Shown piece by piece: positions 7,274-15,173 of a DNA stretch of 32,991 nt. A program made the translations under genes and the position numbers. The DNA comes from Pseudomonadota bacterium (GTDB lineage Bacteria > Pseudomonadota > Alphaproteobacteria > Rhodospirillales > Magnetospirillaceae), in NCBI GenBank assembly GCA_021781575.1, contig JAJXWP010000045.1, positions 1 through 32,991 on the forward strand, written 5' to 3'. The notes under the pieces are model-generated. The model saw only the letters and a list, made by a program, of their open reading frames with translations. It searched no databases and was not told the DNA's origin. The stretch's first letter is position 1. Every line of letters begins with the position of its first letter.

Positions 7274-8012
7274 CGCCCATCATCGCCTGGCGCCGCGCCG
7301 CATCAGCCTCACCAAGCAGCTGCTCGGCCGAGGCCTCGGCGCGAAAATGCACCATTCCCAGACCGATGGCGAAATGGACCGGCCGCCCCAGCCAAAGGAA
7401 TTGCCGGCCGGCCAGCGTCCTGACAATGTGAGCCACTTTCTCGCCCGCCACGTCGTCCTCGCACACCGCGAGCGCCACAGCGAAATCCGCCCCGTCAAGA
7501 TAGCCGACCAGATCGGTTTGGCGCAGGGCCGAGCGCAGGACAGCCGCCAGATGGACGAGCGCCGCATCACCGGCGGCCAGCCCTTGTTCCACCCGCAATC
7601 GTTCCACCTCACCCAGATGAAGGTACACGAGGGTCCCTGGCAAAGCCTCCCGTTCGGACAGTGCCAGCAGCCGGCCGAGTTCACGCAGAAAGGCGCGGCG
7701 GTTGAGAACAGGAAGAAGCGGATGGCGATCGGCCTCCGCCGCAAGGAAGGCCTCGACGTGGCGGGATTGTTCGGCTTCCTCGCGCAGCCGCTCGACCTCG
7801 CCGACCAGGGCGGCGATGGACGCCTGCGCCGCCCCTGGAATGGCGCCGGGCGGCAGGTCGAGGATCGAACTTGCCTCGACAACGTCGGACGGTTTATGGC
7901 GGCGGAACGGAAACGGGCGGCGCCCGCCGCCGTCGCCCCCCGATCCACCCGGCGTAGCGACGCTGCCCGCCGGCATGACCGCCACCTTGTTCATTCCGAT
8001 CGACAGGCCCAT
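7263..8012 (-). CDS. Degenerate GGDEF-domain protein
   Basis: A 249-residue soluble protein. Residues 1-60 are low complexity (Gly/Pro/Arg), 65-95 a probable coiled coil, and 97-245 a GGDEF fold recognised by PVLNRRAFLRELGRLL and AAGDAALVHLAAVLR. The signature loop reads DGADF (173-177) instead of GGDEF. The metal-binding Asp motif is replaced by YLHLGEVERL, and the inhibitory RxxD site is absent. It is therefore unlikely to make c-di-GMP and may bind nucleotide, or act by protein contact. The start at 8012 follows GGGAAGG; M7 is an alternative. It is divergent from purE and convergent with ydcH. Confidence 0.7.
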   Translation of the reverse strand: MGLSIGMNKVAVMPAGSVATPGGSGGDGGGRRPFPFRRHKPSDVVEASSILDLPPGAIPGAAQASIAALVGEVERLREEAEQSRHVEAFLAAEADRHPLLPVLNRRAFLRELGRLLALSEREALPGTLVYLHLGEVERLRVEQGLAAGDAALVHLAAVLRSALRQTDLVGYLDGADFAVALAVCEDDVAGEKVAHIVRTLAGRQFLWLGRPVHFAIGLGMVHFRAEASAEQLLGEADAARRQAMMGVRR

Positions 8013-8102
8013 CGTCCTTCCCTCGTACTCCCACGCGGCTGTTCCGGCCGCTGCCGGCCTTCTGTTGTGTTACGGATGAACCGGCCAGTTCGGGCGCCAT
8101 GC

Positions 8103-8130
8103 TTGCGTTCGCGCCGACGCCGCCTATAAT
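8103..8130 (+). promoter_or_regulatory. Sigma70-like promoter of purEK
   Basis: TTGCGT at 8103-8108 and a perfect TATAAT at 8125-8130, spacer 16 bases, ending 32 bases before the purE start. This is one of the best promoter matches in the window. Confidence 0.65.
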
Positions 8131-8162
8131 GCCGCCTTTCCCGTAGGGAGCGCGGCGAGGCA

Positions 8163-8666
8163 ATGACGCAGGCGAAGGTAGGCATCATCATGGGGAGCCA
8201 ATCCGATTGGCCAACCCTGCGCCATGCCGCCGAAACCCTCGACACTCTGGGTGTACCCTATGAACAGCGGATCGTCTCCGCCCATCGCACGCCCCAACGC
8301 CTCTACGACTATGCGCGCAACGCTCGTGACCGCGGCCTGATGGTGATCATCGCCGGAGCGGGGGGAGCCGCCCACCTGCCGGGGATGACCGCCGCTCTAA
8401 CGTCCCTGCCGGTGTTCGGCGTACCGATCGAAAGCAAGGCATTGTCGGGAATGGACAGCCTTCTATCGATCGTCCAAATGCCGGGCGGCATACCGGTTGG
8501 CACCCTGGCCATCGGAAAATCGGGAGCGATCAACGCCGCACTTCTCGCTGCCGCGGTGCTCGCCCTGAACGATGACGCCCTATCCCGGCGGCTCGACGAC
8601 TGGCGAGCCCGTCAGACCGCCGCAGTGGGCGAACAGCCCGTCGATGAAGAAAAAGATGGCGCCTGA
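8163..8666 (+). CDS. purE: N5-carboxyaminoimidazole ribonucleotide mutase
   Basis: A 167-residue class I PurE that converts N5-CAIR to CAIR in purine synthesis. Diagnostic sequence includes [13 protein letters not shown] (7-19), [27 protein letters not shown] and [14 protein letters not shown]; all active-site motifs are intact. The C-tail is longer and acidic (VDEEKDGA). The gene is the first of a two-gene operon and overlaps the purK start, consistent with coupled translation. Confidence 0.95.
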   Translation: MTQAKVGIIMGSQSDWPTLRHAAETLDTLGVPYEQRIVSAHRTPQRLYDYARNARDRGLMVIIAGAGGAAHLPGMTAALTSLPVFGVPIESKALSGMDSLLSIVQMPGGIPVGTLAIGKSGAINAALLAAAVLALNDDALSRRLDDWRARQTAAVGEQPVDEEKDGA

Positions 8667-9756
8667 TGACAAGGCCATCGCCCCGGGCAGCACCATCGGT
8701 GTGATCGGCGGCGGACAGCTAGGGCGCATGACGGCGTTGGCAGCGGCGCGCCTCGGCTATCGCTGCCATGTCTATTGCCCCGAGGCCGACAGCCCGGCTT
8801 TCCACGTGGCGCAAGCCACCGTCGCCGCCTATGAGGACGAAGCCGCGCTGGCCCGGTTCGCCGAGGCGGTGGACGTCGTCACCTTCGAGTTCGAAAACAT
8901 TCCGGCCGAGACAGTCCGCATCCTGTCGCAGCATGTCCCGGTCCGCCCCAACTGGCGGGCCCTGGAAACCGCCCAGGACCGCCTGGTGGAAAAATCATTC
9001 TTCAATTCGCTGGACATCGCCACCGCCCCGTGGCGCCCGGTCCTCGACCGGGCCGGCCTGGGCCGGGCGGTCGCCGAACTGGGCCGCCCCTGCGTCTTGA
9101 AGACGGCGCGCTTCGGCTATGACGGCAAGGGACAAGTCAAGATCGAGGAAACCACGGATCTCGACCAAGCCTGGGCCGGGATGGGCGGCCAACCGGCGAT
9201 TCTCGAGGGCTTTGTCGATTTTGAACGGGAGGTGTCGGTGGTGGTCGCCCGCGGGCTCGACGGCAACGCCGCCTGCTTCGACGTGGTGGAGAACCGGCAC
9301 CGCCACCATATCCTCGACGTAACCATCGCGCCGGCCCCCATTCCACACCGCCTGGCCGGGCAGGCGCAGGATGTGGCGCGACGCACCGCCCATGCATTGG
9401 AACTGGTCGGCCTCCTCGCCGTCGAAATGTTCATCGGCAAGGATGGCAGGCTGCTGGTCAACGAGATGGCGCCGCGTCCGCACAATTCCGGCCATTGGAC
9501 TATCGACGCCTGCCTTACCGACCAGTTCGAGCAACTGGTACGAGCGGTCTGCGGCCTGCCACTCGGCTGCCCCGAACGTCATTCCGACGCCGTGATGACG
9601 AACCTGATCGGCGAGGAAGTGAACCAATGGCTGCCCCTGCTCGCCCAGAAAGGGGCCCGTCTGCACCTTTACGGCAAGAGTGAGGTTCGCGCCGGCCGCA
9701 AGATGGGACATGTTACCCGCCTGCGGCCACGATCGGACAATATGACGAACCACTGA
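8644..9756 (+). CDS. purK: N5-carboxyaminoimidazole ribonucleotide synthase
   Basis: A 370-residue ATP-grasp enzyme that makes N5-CAIR from AIR, bicarbonate and ATP, supplying PurE. The N-terminal motif [11 protein letters not shown], the middle [13 protein letters not shown] with ATP-grasp loop, and the C-terminal [18 protein letters not shown] are all present. Two starts are possible: ATG 8644 (overlap with purE 23 bases) and ATG 8656 (overlap 11 bases). Neither has a strong ribosome binding site, in keeping with coupling to purE. Confidence 0.94.
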   Translation: MKKKMAPDDKAIAPGSTIGVIGGGQLGRMTALAAARLGYRCHVYCPEADSPAFHVAQATVAAYEDEAALARFAEAVDVVTFEFENIPAETVRILSQHVPVRPNWRALETAQDRLVEKSFFNSLDIATAPWRPVLDRAGLGRAVAELGRPCVLKTARFGYDGKGQVKIEETTDLDQAWAGMGGQPAILEGFVDFEREVSVVVARGLDGNAACFDVVENRHRHHILDVTIAPAPIPHRLAGQAQDVARRTAHALELVGLLAVEMFIGKDGRLLVNEMAPRPHNSGHWTIDACLTDQFEQLVRAVCGLPLGCPERHSDAVMTNLIGEEVNQWLPLLAQKGARLHLYGKSEVRAGRKMGHVTRLRPRSDNMTNH

Positions 9757-9811
9757 AGCTCAGCCGACAGGCAAATATCCTTGCCGCCGGCGCCAACTCT
9801 TTGATTGACTG

Positions 9812-9833
9812 CCCCGAATGCGACGGGGATTTT
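9812..9833 (+). terminator. Weak intrinsic terminator after purK
   Basis: CCCCG (9812-9816) and CGGGG (9824-9828) form a short stem followed by ATTTTC. A second small hairpin, GCCCAT-GGGA-ATGGGC (9842-9857), lies just before the dedA start. The stem is only five pairs, so termination may be partial. Confidence 0.35.
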
Positions 9834-9868
9834 CGGACCACGCCCATGGGAATGGGCTAACCTGAGCT

Positions 9869-10504
9869 ATGTCTTTGGAACAGTGGATCGTCGATTTCAC
9901 CAACAACTACGGACCTTTGGTCTATTTGGTGATTCTCGTCTGGACGTTTCTCGAGGGAGAGACCGTCGTCCTGATCACTGGTGCCCTTATTTCGAGCGAC
10001 ACCGTGCATTTGAGCGTTTGGCTGCTCGCCTTGTCCGCCTTTCTGGGGAGCTTCGGCGGCGACCAATCATGGTTCTATATTGGGCGGCGATACGGCACAC
10101 CGCTGCTCAAGCGCTGGCCGAACATGGCAACCAAGGTGGAATGGGCGTTCAAGCTGCTGGCCCGTCAGGAAGACCTTTTCATCCTGAGTTTCCGGTTCAT
10201 CTACGGCCTGCGCAACGTCAGCCCATTCATCATCGGCATGACCGGCGTCTCGCGGCTGAAGTTCCTGGCTCTCAACTTCATTGCCGCCGCCGTTTGGGCC
10301 AACACCTTCGCATGGGGCGGCTACACCCTCGGCAAGGCGATGGAAATCTACCTCGGCGAATCCTCGCGGATCGTATTGGGCGTAATCGTCGTCCTGGCGA
10401 TTGCCAGCGGGCTGCTCAACTGGATCCGCCAGCGCCGCAAGGTCATGTCGGCAGGGCCGACCACCCCGGCACCGACGGAACACGAACCGGTCGGCGGCGA
10501 TTAA
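9869..10504 (+). CDS. DedA family membrane protein
   Basis: A 211-residue inner-membrane protein of the DedA/VTT family, members of which recycle undecaprenyl phosphate or move phospholipids across the membrane. The conserved acidic pair is in LEGETVVL (E29, E31), and the arginine motif is SFRFIYGLRNVSPFIIGMTG (residues 107-126; R109, R115). Several hydrophobic helices follow, and the C-tail is cytosolic and Pro/Thr rich. The start ATG has only a weak CTGAG upstream. The stop shares TTAA with the stop of the convergent coq9 gene. Confidence 0.88.
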   Translation: MSLEQWIVDFTNNYGPLVYLVILVWTFLEGETVVLITGALISSDTVHLSVWLLALSAFLGSFGGDQSWFYIGRRYGTPLLKRWPNMATKVEWAFKLLARQEDLFILSFRFIYGLRNVSPFIIGMTGVSRLKFLALNFIAAAVWANTFAWGGYTLGKAMEIYLGESSRIVLGVIVVLAIASGLLNWIRQRRKVMSAGPTTPAPTEHEPVGGD

Positions 10505-11175
10505 CCACGCCTCACTCCGAAATGGCGCCTGCTCGGCATTTTTTCGGCCAGAAAGCGCAGTGGGTTAGGCAAATGCCCGACGCGCCTTTCCACCGCCTCC
10601 CGCAGTTTCGGCAGACCGCTCATATCGGCCAATCGCCGGTGCAGAAATTCCCAGCTGTCGGCAAACCCCTCGGACTCATCCTCGAGCCAGTAGAGCAGCG
10701 TTGCGGTATAGACCGCCGCCAGCCCGGCCCGCTTGGTGTAATAGCTGAAGTCAGCCGATGAGTCGCCCGCGGCGTACCAAATCGTGTCGACGGTACGCCA
10801 AGTGGTACGCATCGCCGTCGCCCCGTTGGTCGGCAGGCTGAGCAGCGTCACCGCGCGGCGCACCGCCTCCCGGTGCTCGGCCCAGCCTTCGATCCGCCGC
10901 CGCGTCAGCCAGGCGATCCGCTCGGCCAGGCGCATCGACGGCAAATCGGAGGCTTCGGCTTCCTCGGTCAACCGACGGTCGGCGAGGTCGGCCAGGTGCT
11001 CGATCGCGGCCACTCCCCCACCGGGAAAGGCGCGCTCCCCCATCGTTTGATCGACACCGAGCGATTTCGCCGCGTCGCGGAGCACGCGGGGGCTCCAGCC
11101 GTCGAATGGCACATGCGGCAAGGCTGCCAACACCAGCCCGTCCCGCAGGTCGCGCATTGCACCCATTTCGCTCAT
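10501..11175 (-). CDS. COQ9 family ubiquinone biosynthesis protein
   Basis: A 224-residue protein of the COQ9 family: lipid-binding, TetR-like fold, assisting COQ7-type hydroxylation in ubiquinone synthesis. The diagnostic segment is WRTVDTIWYAAGDSSADFSY (126-145) followed by YTKRAGLAAVYTATLLYWLED (split at 145-146). The start at 11175 is fixed by AGGAGG eight bases upstream. The ATG overlaps the stop of def in ATGA, so the two are translationally coupled. At the 3' end its TAA overlaps the dedA stop. Confidence 0.9.
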   Translation of the reverse strand: MSEMGAMRDLRDGLVLAALPHVPFDGWSPRVLRDAAKSLGVDQTMGERAFPGGGVAAIEHLADLADRRLTEEAEASDLPSMRLAERIAWLTRRRIEGWAEHREAVRRAVTLLSLPTNGATAMRTTWRTVDTIWYAAGDSSADFSYYTKRAGLAAVYTATLLYWLEDESEGFADSWEFLHRRLADMSGLPKLREAVERRVGHLPNPLRFLAEKMPSRRHFGVRRG

Positions 11176-11708
11176 CGACAGTCCTCCTGTTCCTGGGCCA
11201 GCCGGCGCAGTTGCTCGGTGAAGGCCAGGGTCGACAGATCCCGCATGCGCGTTGGGTAAAGCGCTCCCAGCAGATGGTCGCATTCGTGCTGGACAACACG
11301 GGCGTGGAATCCCGTCGCCTCCCGCTCGATCGGCTTCCCGTCAAGTCCAAGGCCGCGATATCCGATATGCCGCCATCGCGGCACCACGCCGGTCAGGCCG
11401 GGAATCGACAGGCATCCCTCATAGGCTTCCTCCACAGCCGTGGCCAAAGGCTCGATGACCGGATTGATCAGCACCGTCAGCGGCAGGCCGACCCCATCGG
11501 CAGCACGATTGGCCGGAACCTCGAAAATGACCAACTGCAGCGCCTGCTTGACCTGCGGCGCCGCCAATCCGACACCGCCGGCCGCCGCCATGGTTTCCAT
11601 CATGTCGGTGACAAGGCTGTGAACGGCAGGGGCGGTCGGGTCTTCCACCGGATCGGCCAACTGCGATAGGATGGAGTGCCCCATCAGGGCGATGTCGAGA
11701 ATTGCCAT
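11172..11708 (-). CDS. def: Peptide deformylase
   Basis: A 178-residue metalloprotease that removes formyl groups from new proteins. All three motifs are intact: GVGLAAPQ (45-52), EGCLS (97-101, metal ligand Cys99) and HECDH (141-145). The start MAILDIALMG at 11708 matches family starts; the open frame extends 19 codons further upstream, without support. No strong ribosome binding site is visible. It overlaps coq9 by four bases. Alphaproteobacteria often carry several def genes; the usual fmt partner is not here, so this may be an additional copy. Confidence 0.9.
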   Translation of the reverse strand: MAILDIALMGHSILSQLADPVEDPTAPAVHSLVTDMMETMAAAGGVGLAAPQVKQALQLVIFEVPANRAADGVGLPLTVLINPVIEPLATAVEEAYEGCLSIPGLTGVVPRWRHIGYRGLGLDGKPIEREATGFHARVVQHECDHLLGALYPTRMRDLSTLAFTEQLRRLAQEQEDCR

Positions 11709-11832
11709 GCCGCAAATATGAGCGGCCAAGTTCTGTTGGTAAAGGCCCATGCGGGCTCTTCCCAACAGAGCTTTGTTGTGCTATCTAAGCCGCTCCCGGA
11801 CGGCCTTCGCCGCCCATAACGAATTTTGCCCT

Positions 11833-11861
11833 GGACGGCGCAAGCCGTCCTTGGCGTTTTT
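11833..11861 (+). terminator. Hairpin with T-run in the rpsU leader
   Basis: A seven-pair stem, GGACGGC (11833-11839) and GCCGTCC (11844-11850), is closed by a GCAA tetraloop and followed by TTGGCGTTTTT. It lies 30 bases before the rpsU start and could be an attenuator or an end for upstream transcripts. Confidence 0.5.
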
Positions 11862-11891
11862 GCCCGAAGCGTGAAGGAGCGGTGACGAAAC

Positions 11892-12095
11892 GTGCAGGTT
11901 CTCGTTCGTGACAATAACGTCGATCAAGCCCTGAAAGCCCTCAAGAAGAAGATGCAGCGCGAGGGTGTGTTCCGCGAGATGAAGCTGCGCCGCAACTACG
12001 AGAAGCCCTCGGAAAAGCGGGCTCGAGAAAAGGCTGAGGCGGTCCGCCGCGCTCGCAAGCTCGAGCGTAAGCGTCTGGAACGCGAAGGGTTTTAA
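11892..12095 (+). CDS. rpsU: 30S ribosomal protein S21
   Basis: A 67-residue basic protein, bS21. Sequence [20 protein letters not shown] and then [20 protein letters not shown] is characteristic, and the C-terminal half is a Lys/Arg/Glu-rich helix. The start is GTG at 11892, with AAGGAG at 11874-11879, an unusually long spacing of 12 bases. The gene is monocistronic, between a leader hairpin and a strong terminator. bS21 helps initiation by contacting the anti-Shine-Dalgarno end of 16S rRNA. Confidence 0.97.
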   Translation: MQVLVRDNNVDQALKALKKKMQREGVFREMKLRRNYEKPSEKRAREKAEAVRRARKLERKRLEREGF

Positions 12096-12130
12096 GGCTT
12101 AAAGAAGTCCGCGTCGCGACTCCTTTTGAA

Positions 12131-12160
12131 GCGCCAAGCCCGGCAGGCTTGGCGCTTTTT
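12131..12160 (+). terminator. Strong intrinsic terminator of rpsU
   Basis: A perfect ten-pair stem, GCGCCAAGCC (12131-12140) and GGCTTGGCGC (12146-12155), loop CGGCA, followed by TTTTT. It is the clearest terminator in the window. Confidence 0.9.
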
Positions 12161-12196
12161 GCCGTCGACGGCTCTGTGGCTGAGCCGCCACCCGGC

Positions 12197-13114
12197 TCAG
12201 GGACAGATGAACAGCGACTGCGGCATGACCAGCCTTGCTGAGAAGCCGCCGCGGTCTCCGTAATCCACCTCCGCCCCGATCTGTTCGGCCAGGACGTCCA
12301 CCAGGGCGAATTCCAGGTCGGCGAGCGGCCCTTCGCTGTCGCCGTTGACCACCCGGAGTTCCACTGCCCCGCCCCGGTGCATCAGCGAGACCTCGGTAAA
12401 AGCCGTGGCCCCACCCTTCGCCATCGCATGGCTCACCAGTTCGTGCGCGATCAGGGCCAAGGGCAAGGCCGTATCCAGGCCGCAAGACAGCGGCTCGGCA
12501 ACGACCTCGGCCTCCGGCCGCCCCAAACAAGCGGCCAATTCCCGGCAGTGCTCGGCAATATGCGCGGCCAGATCCATGCGGCAGAACGTGTCGGAGGCGT
12601 AGATCCGTTCGTGCACACGGCCGATCAAGGCGATGCGCCGCCCCAGGGCATCGAAGCGCCGACGGGCTCCGGTGTCGGTCAGCCGCGCCGATTCCAGATG
12701 CAGCAGATTGACCACCACCTGCATGTTGTTTTTCACCCGATGGTGGATTTCCGCCAGCAGGGCATCGTTTTCCTCCAGCATCACCGAAAGGGCACGATCG
12801 GCTTTCTGCAGCCGACCCTGTGCTACCTGCTCGGCCCCGGCGCGATGCACGGCAATGGCGCCGAACAGGGTGACGCCGCCCAGCGCGGTCAATCCGAACA
12901 ACAGCCAAGGATAAACCGTATAGCGCCACCCTCCCCAGTCAACCGAGGATGCCGTATTGCCGTCGCCGATCAGCAGCGGCACCGGCAGACCACTCTGCAA
13001 GCCGGCGGCCAGCAACAGCGTCAGGCATCCCAGAACCAGGAGAGCCGACACTGCCAACGTGACCACCAGCGAACCGGTCACCTTGGACGGAAAATGCCAT
13101 CGGGATATGCCCAT
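12197..13114 (-). CDS. Membrane sensor kinase, HisKA_2 type, ATP-domain altered
   Basis: A 305-residue protein with two membrane helices (about 14-36 and 67-90) and a short periplasmic loop. A dimerisation/phosphoacceptor box reads AEIHHRVKNNMQVVVNLLHL (121-140; phospho-His probably 125). The N-box, normally NEL-x-x-NA, reads HELVSHA (224-230), so both conserved Asn are His. The usual GxGL glycine loop is not evident (PLADLEFALVDVL). ATP binding may be weak or lost. The start follows GAGGAGG with 10 bases spacing. It is divergent from a single-domain receiver, a likely partner. Confidence 0.75.
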   Translation of the reverse strand: MGISRWHFPSKVTGSLVVTLAVSALLVLGCLTLLLAAGLQSGLPVPLLIGDGNTASSVDWGGWRYTVYPWLLFGLTALGGVTLFGAIAVHRAGAEQVAQGRLQKADRALSVMLEENDALLAEIHHRVKNNMQVVVNLLHLESARLTDTGARRRFDALGRRIALIGRVHERIYASDTFCRMDLAAHIAEHCRELAACLGRPEAEVVAEPLSCGLDTALPLALIAHELVSHAMAKGGATAFTEVSLMHRGGAVELRVVNGDSEGPLADLEFALVDVLAEQIGAEVDYGDRGGFSARLVMPQSLFICP

Positions 13115-13293
13115 TTGCCACCGACCTCCTCGGGCGGAAGATATCGGCCCCGCCTTCCTGGCGGGAAGCGCCTTCCGGGCTAGGGGGCGAGAGCACCTCC
13201 TTTTTGCCCTGTTCTGCCCCCGAGGTGAGCGTTATCCATTAAGGGTCGGGCCGGGCCGAGGCTGCCGGCCGAAGGGGTTGGAGTGATGGGCGG

Positions 13294-13659
13294 ATGGCAC
13301 GCATCGTAATCGTCGAGGATGACCCCCTGGTCGCCATGGGCGTGAAAATCTACTTGGAATCGCGCGACCATCAGATCATCGGCGTAGCCACGTCGGGGGA
13401 GCAAGCCGTCACCGTCGCCCTGCAGGATGCGCCCGACCTGGTATTGATGGACGTGCGCCTGAAAGGCGGGATCGACGGTGTCGAAGCGGCAAAACGGATC
13501 CTGGCCCACCGCGCCATTCCGATCATCTTCGTCAGCGGCTCGGGCGAGCCGCAAACCGTGGGGCGCATCAAGGCCTTGCGCCCCGCCGGGCTCCTGCTGA
13601 AGCCGGTAACTCCGGCCGACCTGGCGGCCGAAGTCGAGCGTGTCGCGGCGACCGTCTAA
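13294..13659 (+). CDS. Single-domain response regulator
   Basis: A 121-residue receiver with no output domain. Acidic pocket EDD (8-10), phospho-acceptor Asp53 in LVLMDVRL, Ser81 in the switch position and Lys103 in LLLKPVTP are all present, so it should be phosphorylatable. GGAGTG lies upstream of the ATG. Its neighbour on the other strand is a HisKA_2-type kinase. Receivers paired with such kinases often feed general-stress or phosphorelay pathways; that role is inferred. Confidence 0.88.
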   Translation: MARIVIVEDDPLVAMGVKIYLESRDHQIIGVATSGEQAVTVALQDAPDLVLMDVRLKGGIDGVEAAKRILAHRAIPIIFVSGSGEPQTVGRIKALRPAGLLLKPVTPADLAAEVERVAATV

Positions 13660-13677
13660 TGCCTTCAGGCGAAGGCA
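13660..13677. terminator. Hairpin between convergent receiver and ABC1 kinase genes
   Basis: TGCCTTC (13660-13666), loop AGGC, GAAGGCA (13671-13677) form a perfect stem immediately after the receiver stop codon and nine bases from the end of the convergent gene. No T-run follows, so intrinsic termination is uncertain. Confidence 0.4.
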
Positions 13678-13686
13678 GATACCGGT

Positions 13687-15039
13687 TTAACCCGCCAGTC
13701 CGGCTAGCCGCAATGCGTCCGCCTGCCGCTTGGCCAGAACCGTGACATCGAAGTCGCGAATCAGCTCCTGAAACAGCTGATGCCAATTGATTTCGGCTCT
13801 GAGGCGCATGAAAACCGAACCGAGGCCGACCGCGGCACGATCCACCAGGACGAATTCGCGCGGCGGCTTCACCCCGCCGATCCGCCGCAATTCCGCATGG
13901 ACCTTCCCGGCCACTTCGCGCCCATACATTCCATCGGCTTCCTGGATCCGCCGGGTCCGGTTCTCCAGCAGCGGAGCGTACAGGAACTCCGCCCAAAGGT
14001 TCAGGATATCCAGCAGCTCGTGGGTCAGGTTGCGAAATCCCCAGGTTTCGTAAGCATGGACCGCCAGGGCTCGGTCGTCGCGGTCAAGGGCATGGTAGAG
14101 GTCGATCACCCCCTCGACGAATTTCGGAGCGAACACGCGGATGCAGCCGAAATCGAGCAGATTGATCGCGCAATCAGGGCGGACCGTGTAATTTCCCAGA
14201 TGCGGGTCGCCATGGATGACGCCGAAAAAGTAGAACGGCACGTACCAGGCGCGGAACATGTTGTAGGCGACGGCATTCCGCGCTTCCAAATGCCGGTCGA
14301 CGAACGTCATCATCCGTTCGCCGTCAAGCCAGGTCATGGTCAGCAGGCGTTGCGTGGTCAGTTCGGGCACCACCTGGGGAGTATGGACCCCCTGTTCCTT
14401 GGCCAGCATATGGCCATAGAGCCTCATGTGGCGGGCTTCCCGATCGTAGTCCAGCTCCTCACGTAACCGCTCGGCCAATTCTTCTTGTACGTCCGACGGA
14501 TCGATCGCCTTGTCGTAGCCCCGGTACAAGCCAAGAATGACGCGCAGTTGCTTGAGGTCGGCCTCGACCACCGACGCCATGTCCGGATACTGCAGCTTGC
14601 AGGCCAGCCGCCGGCCGTCCAGCCCGACCGCCCGATGCACCTGCCCGAGCGATGCGGCCGCGGCGGCTTCGTGCTCGAAACCGGCGAATCTGGTCTGCCA
14701 GTCCGCGCCGAGTTCGGAGGCCATCCGCCGCTTGACGAACAGCCAGCCCATCTGAGGGGCATTGGCCTGCAGCTGTGCCAGTTCACGGGCATAATCCTGC
14801 GGCAGCGCGTCGGGAATGGTGGACAGGATCTGCGCCACCTTCATCAGCGGCCCCTTCAGGCCGCCAAGGGCCGTCTTCAGGTCGGCCGCCATCCGCCCGG
14901 AATCGCTCTTGATGCCAAGCACTTTTTCACCGGCCAGGCGGGCGGCCAAGCCGCCGACCGCCGTGGACACCTGGGCATAGCGCTTGACCCGGCCGCCCAG
15001 CCGGTTGGCTTCAGAAGAACCGTCTTTTCGCGCCGGCAT
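13687..15039 (-). CDS. ABC1/UbiB-type atypical kinase
   Basis: A 450-residue member of the ABC1/ADCK/UbiB family, linked to ubiquinone biosynthesis. Visible motifs: KVAQ at 67-70 (the family KxGQ motif with Ala for Gly), the Ala-rich loop AAAAAS at 125-130, Lys148 in ACKLQYP, catalytic HGDPHLGN (276-283) and DFG (296-298). There is no membrane helix at the C-terminus, unlike E. coli UbiB, so it belongs to a soluble branch. AGGA lies just before the start. It is convergent with the receiver gene. Confidence 0.88.
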   Translation of the reverse strand: MPARKDGSSEANRLGGRVKRYAQVSTAVGGLAARLAGEKVLGIKSDSGRMAADLKTALGGLKGPLMKVAQILSTIPDALPQDYARELAQLQANAPQMGWLFVKRRMASELGADWQTRFAGFEHEAAAAASLGQVHRAVGLDGRRLACKLQYPDMASVVEADLKQLRVILGLYRGYDKAIDPSDVQEELAERLREELDYDREARHMRLYGHMLAKEQGVHTPQVVPELTTQRLLTMTWLDGERMMTFVDRHLEARNAVAYNMFRAWYVPFYFFGVIHGDPHLGNYTVRPDCAINLLDFGCIRVFAPKFVEGVIDLYHALDRDDRALAVHAYETWGFRNLTHELLDILNLWAEFLYAPLLENRTRRIQEADGMYGREVAGKVHAELRRIGGVKPPREFVLVDRAAVGLGSVFMRLRAEINWHQLFQELIRDFDVTVLAKRQADALRLAGLAG

Positions 15040-15173
15040 GAATCCTATGTCCGGAAATTAAGCGGCAATCCAGGGCAATTCAGACGGCCATAACCTGATG
15101 GAACCCGGGTTCTCCGTCAAGCCCAGGGCCTTTCGCCCCGTCGGGCTGTACAGGATCATTGCCCGGCAGGGCC

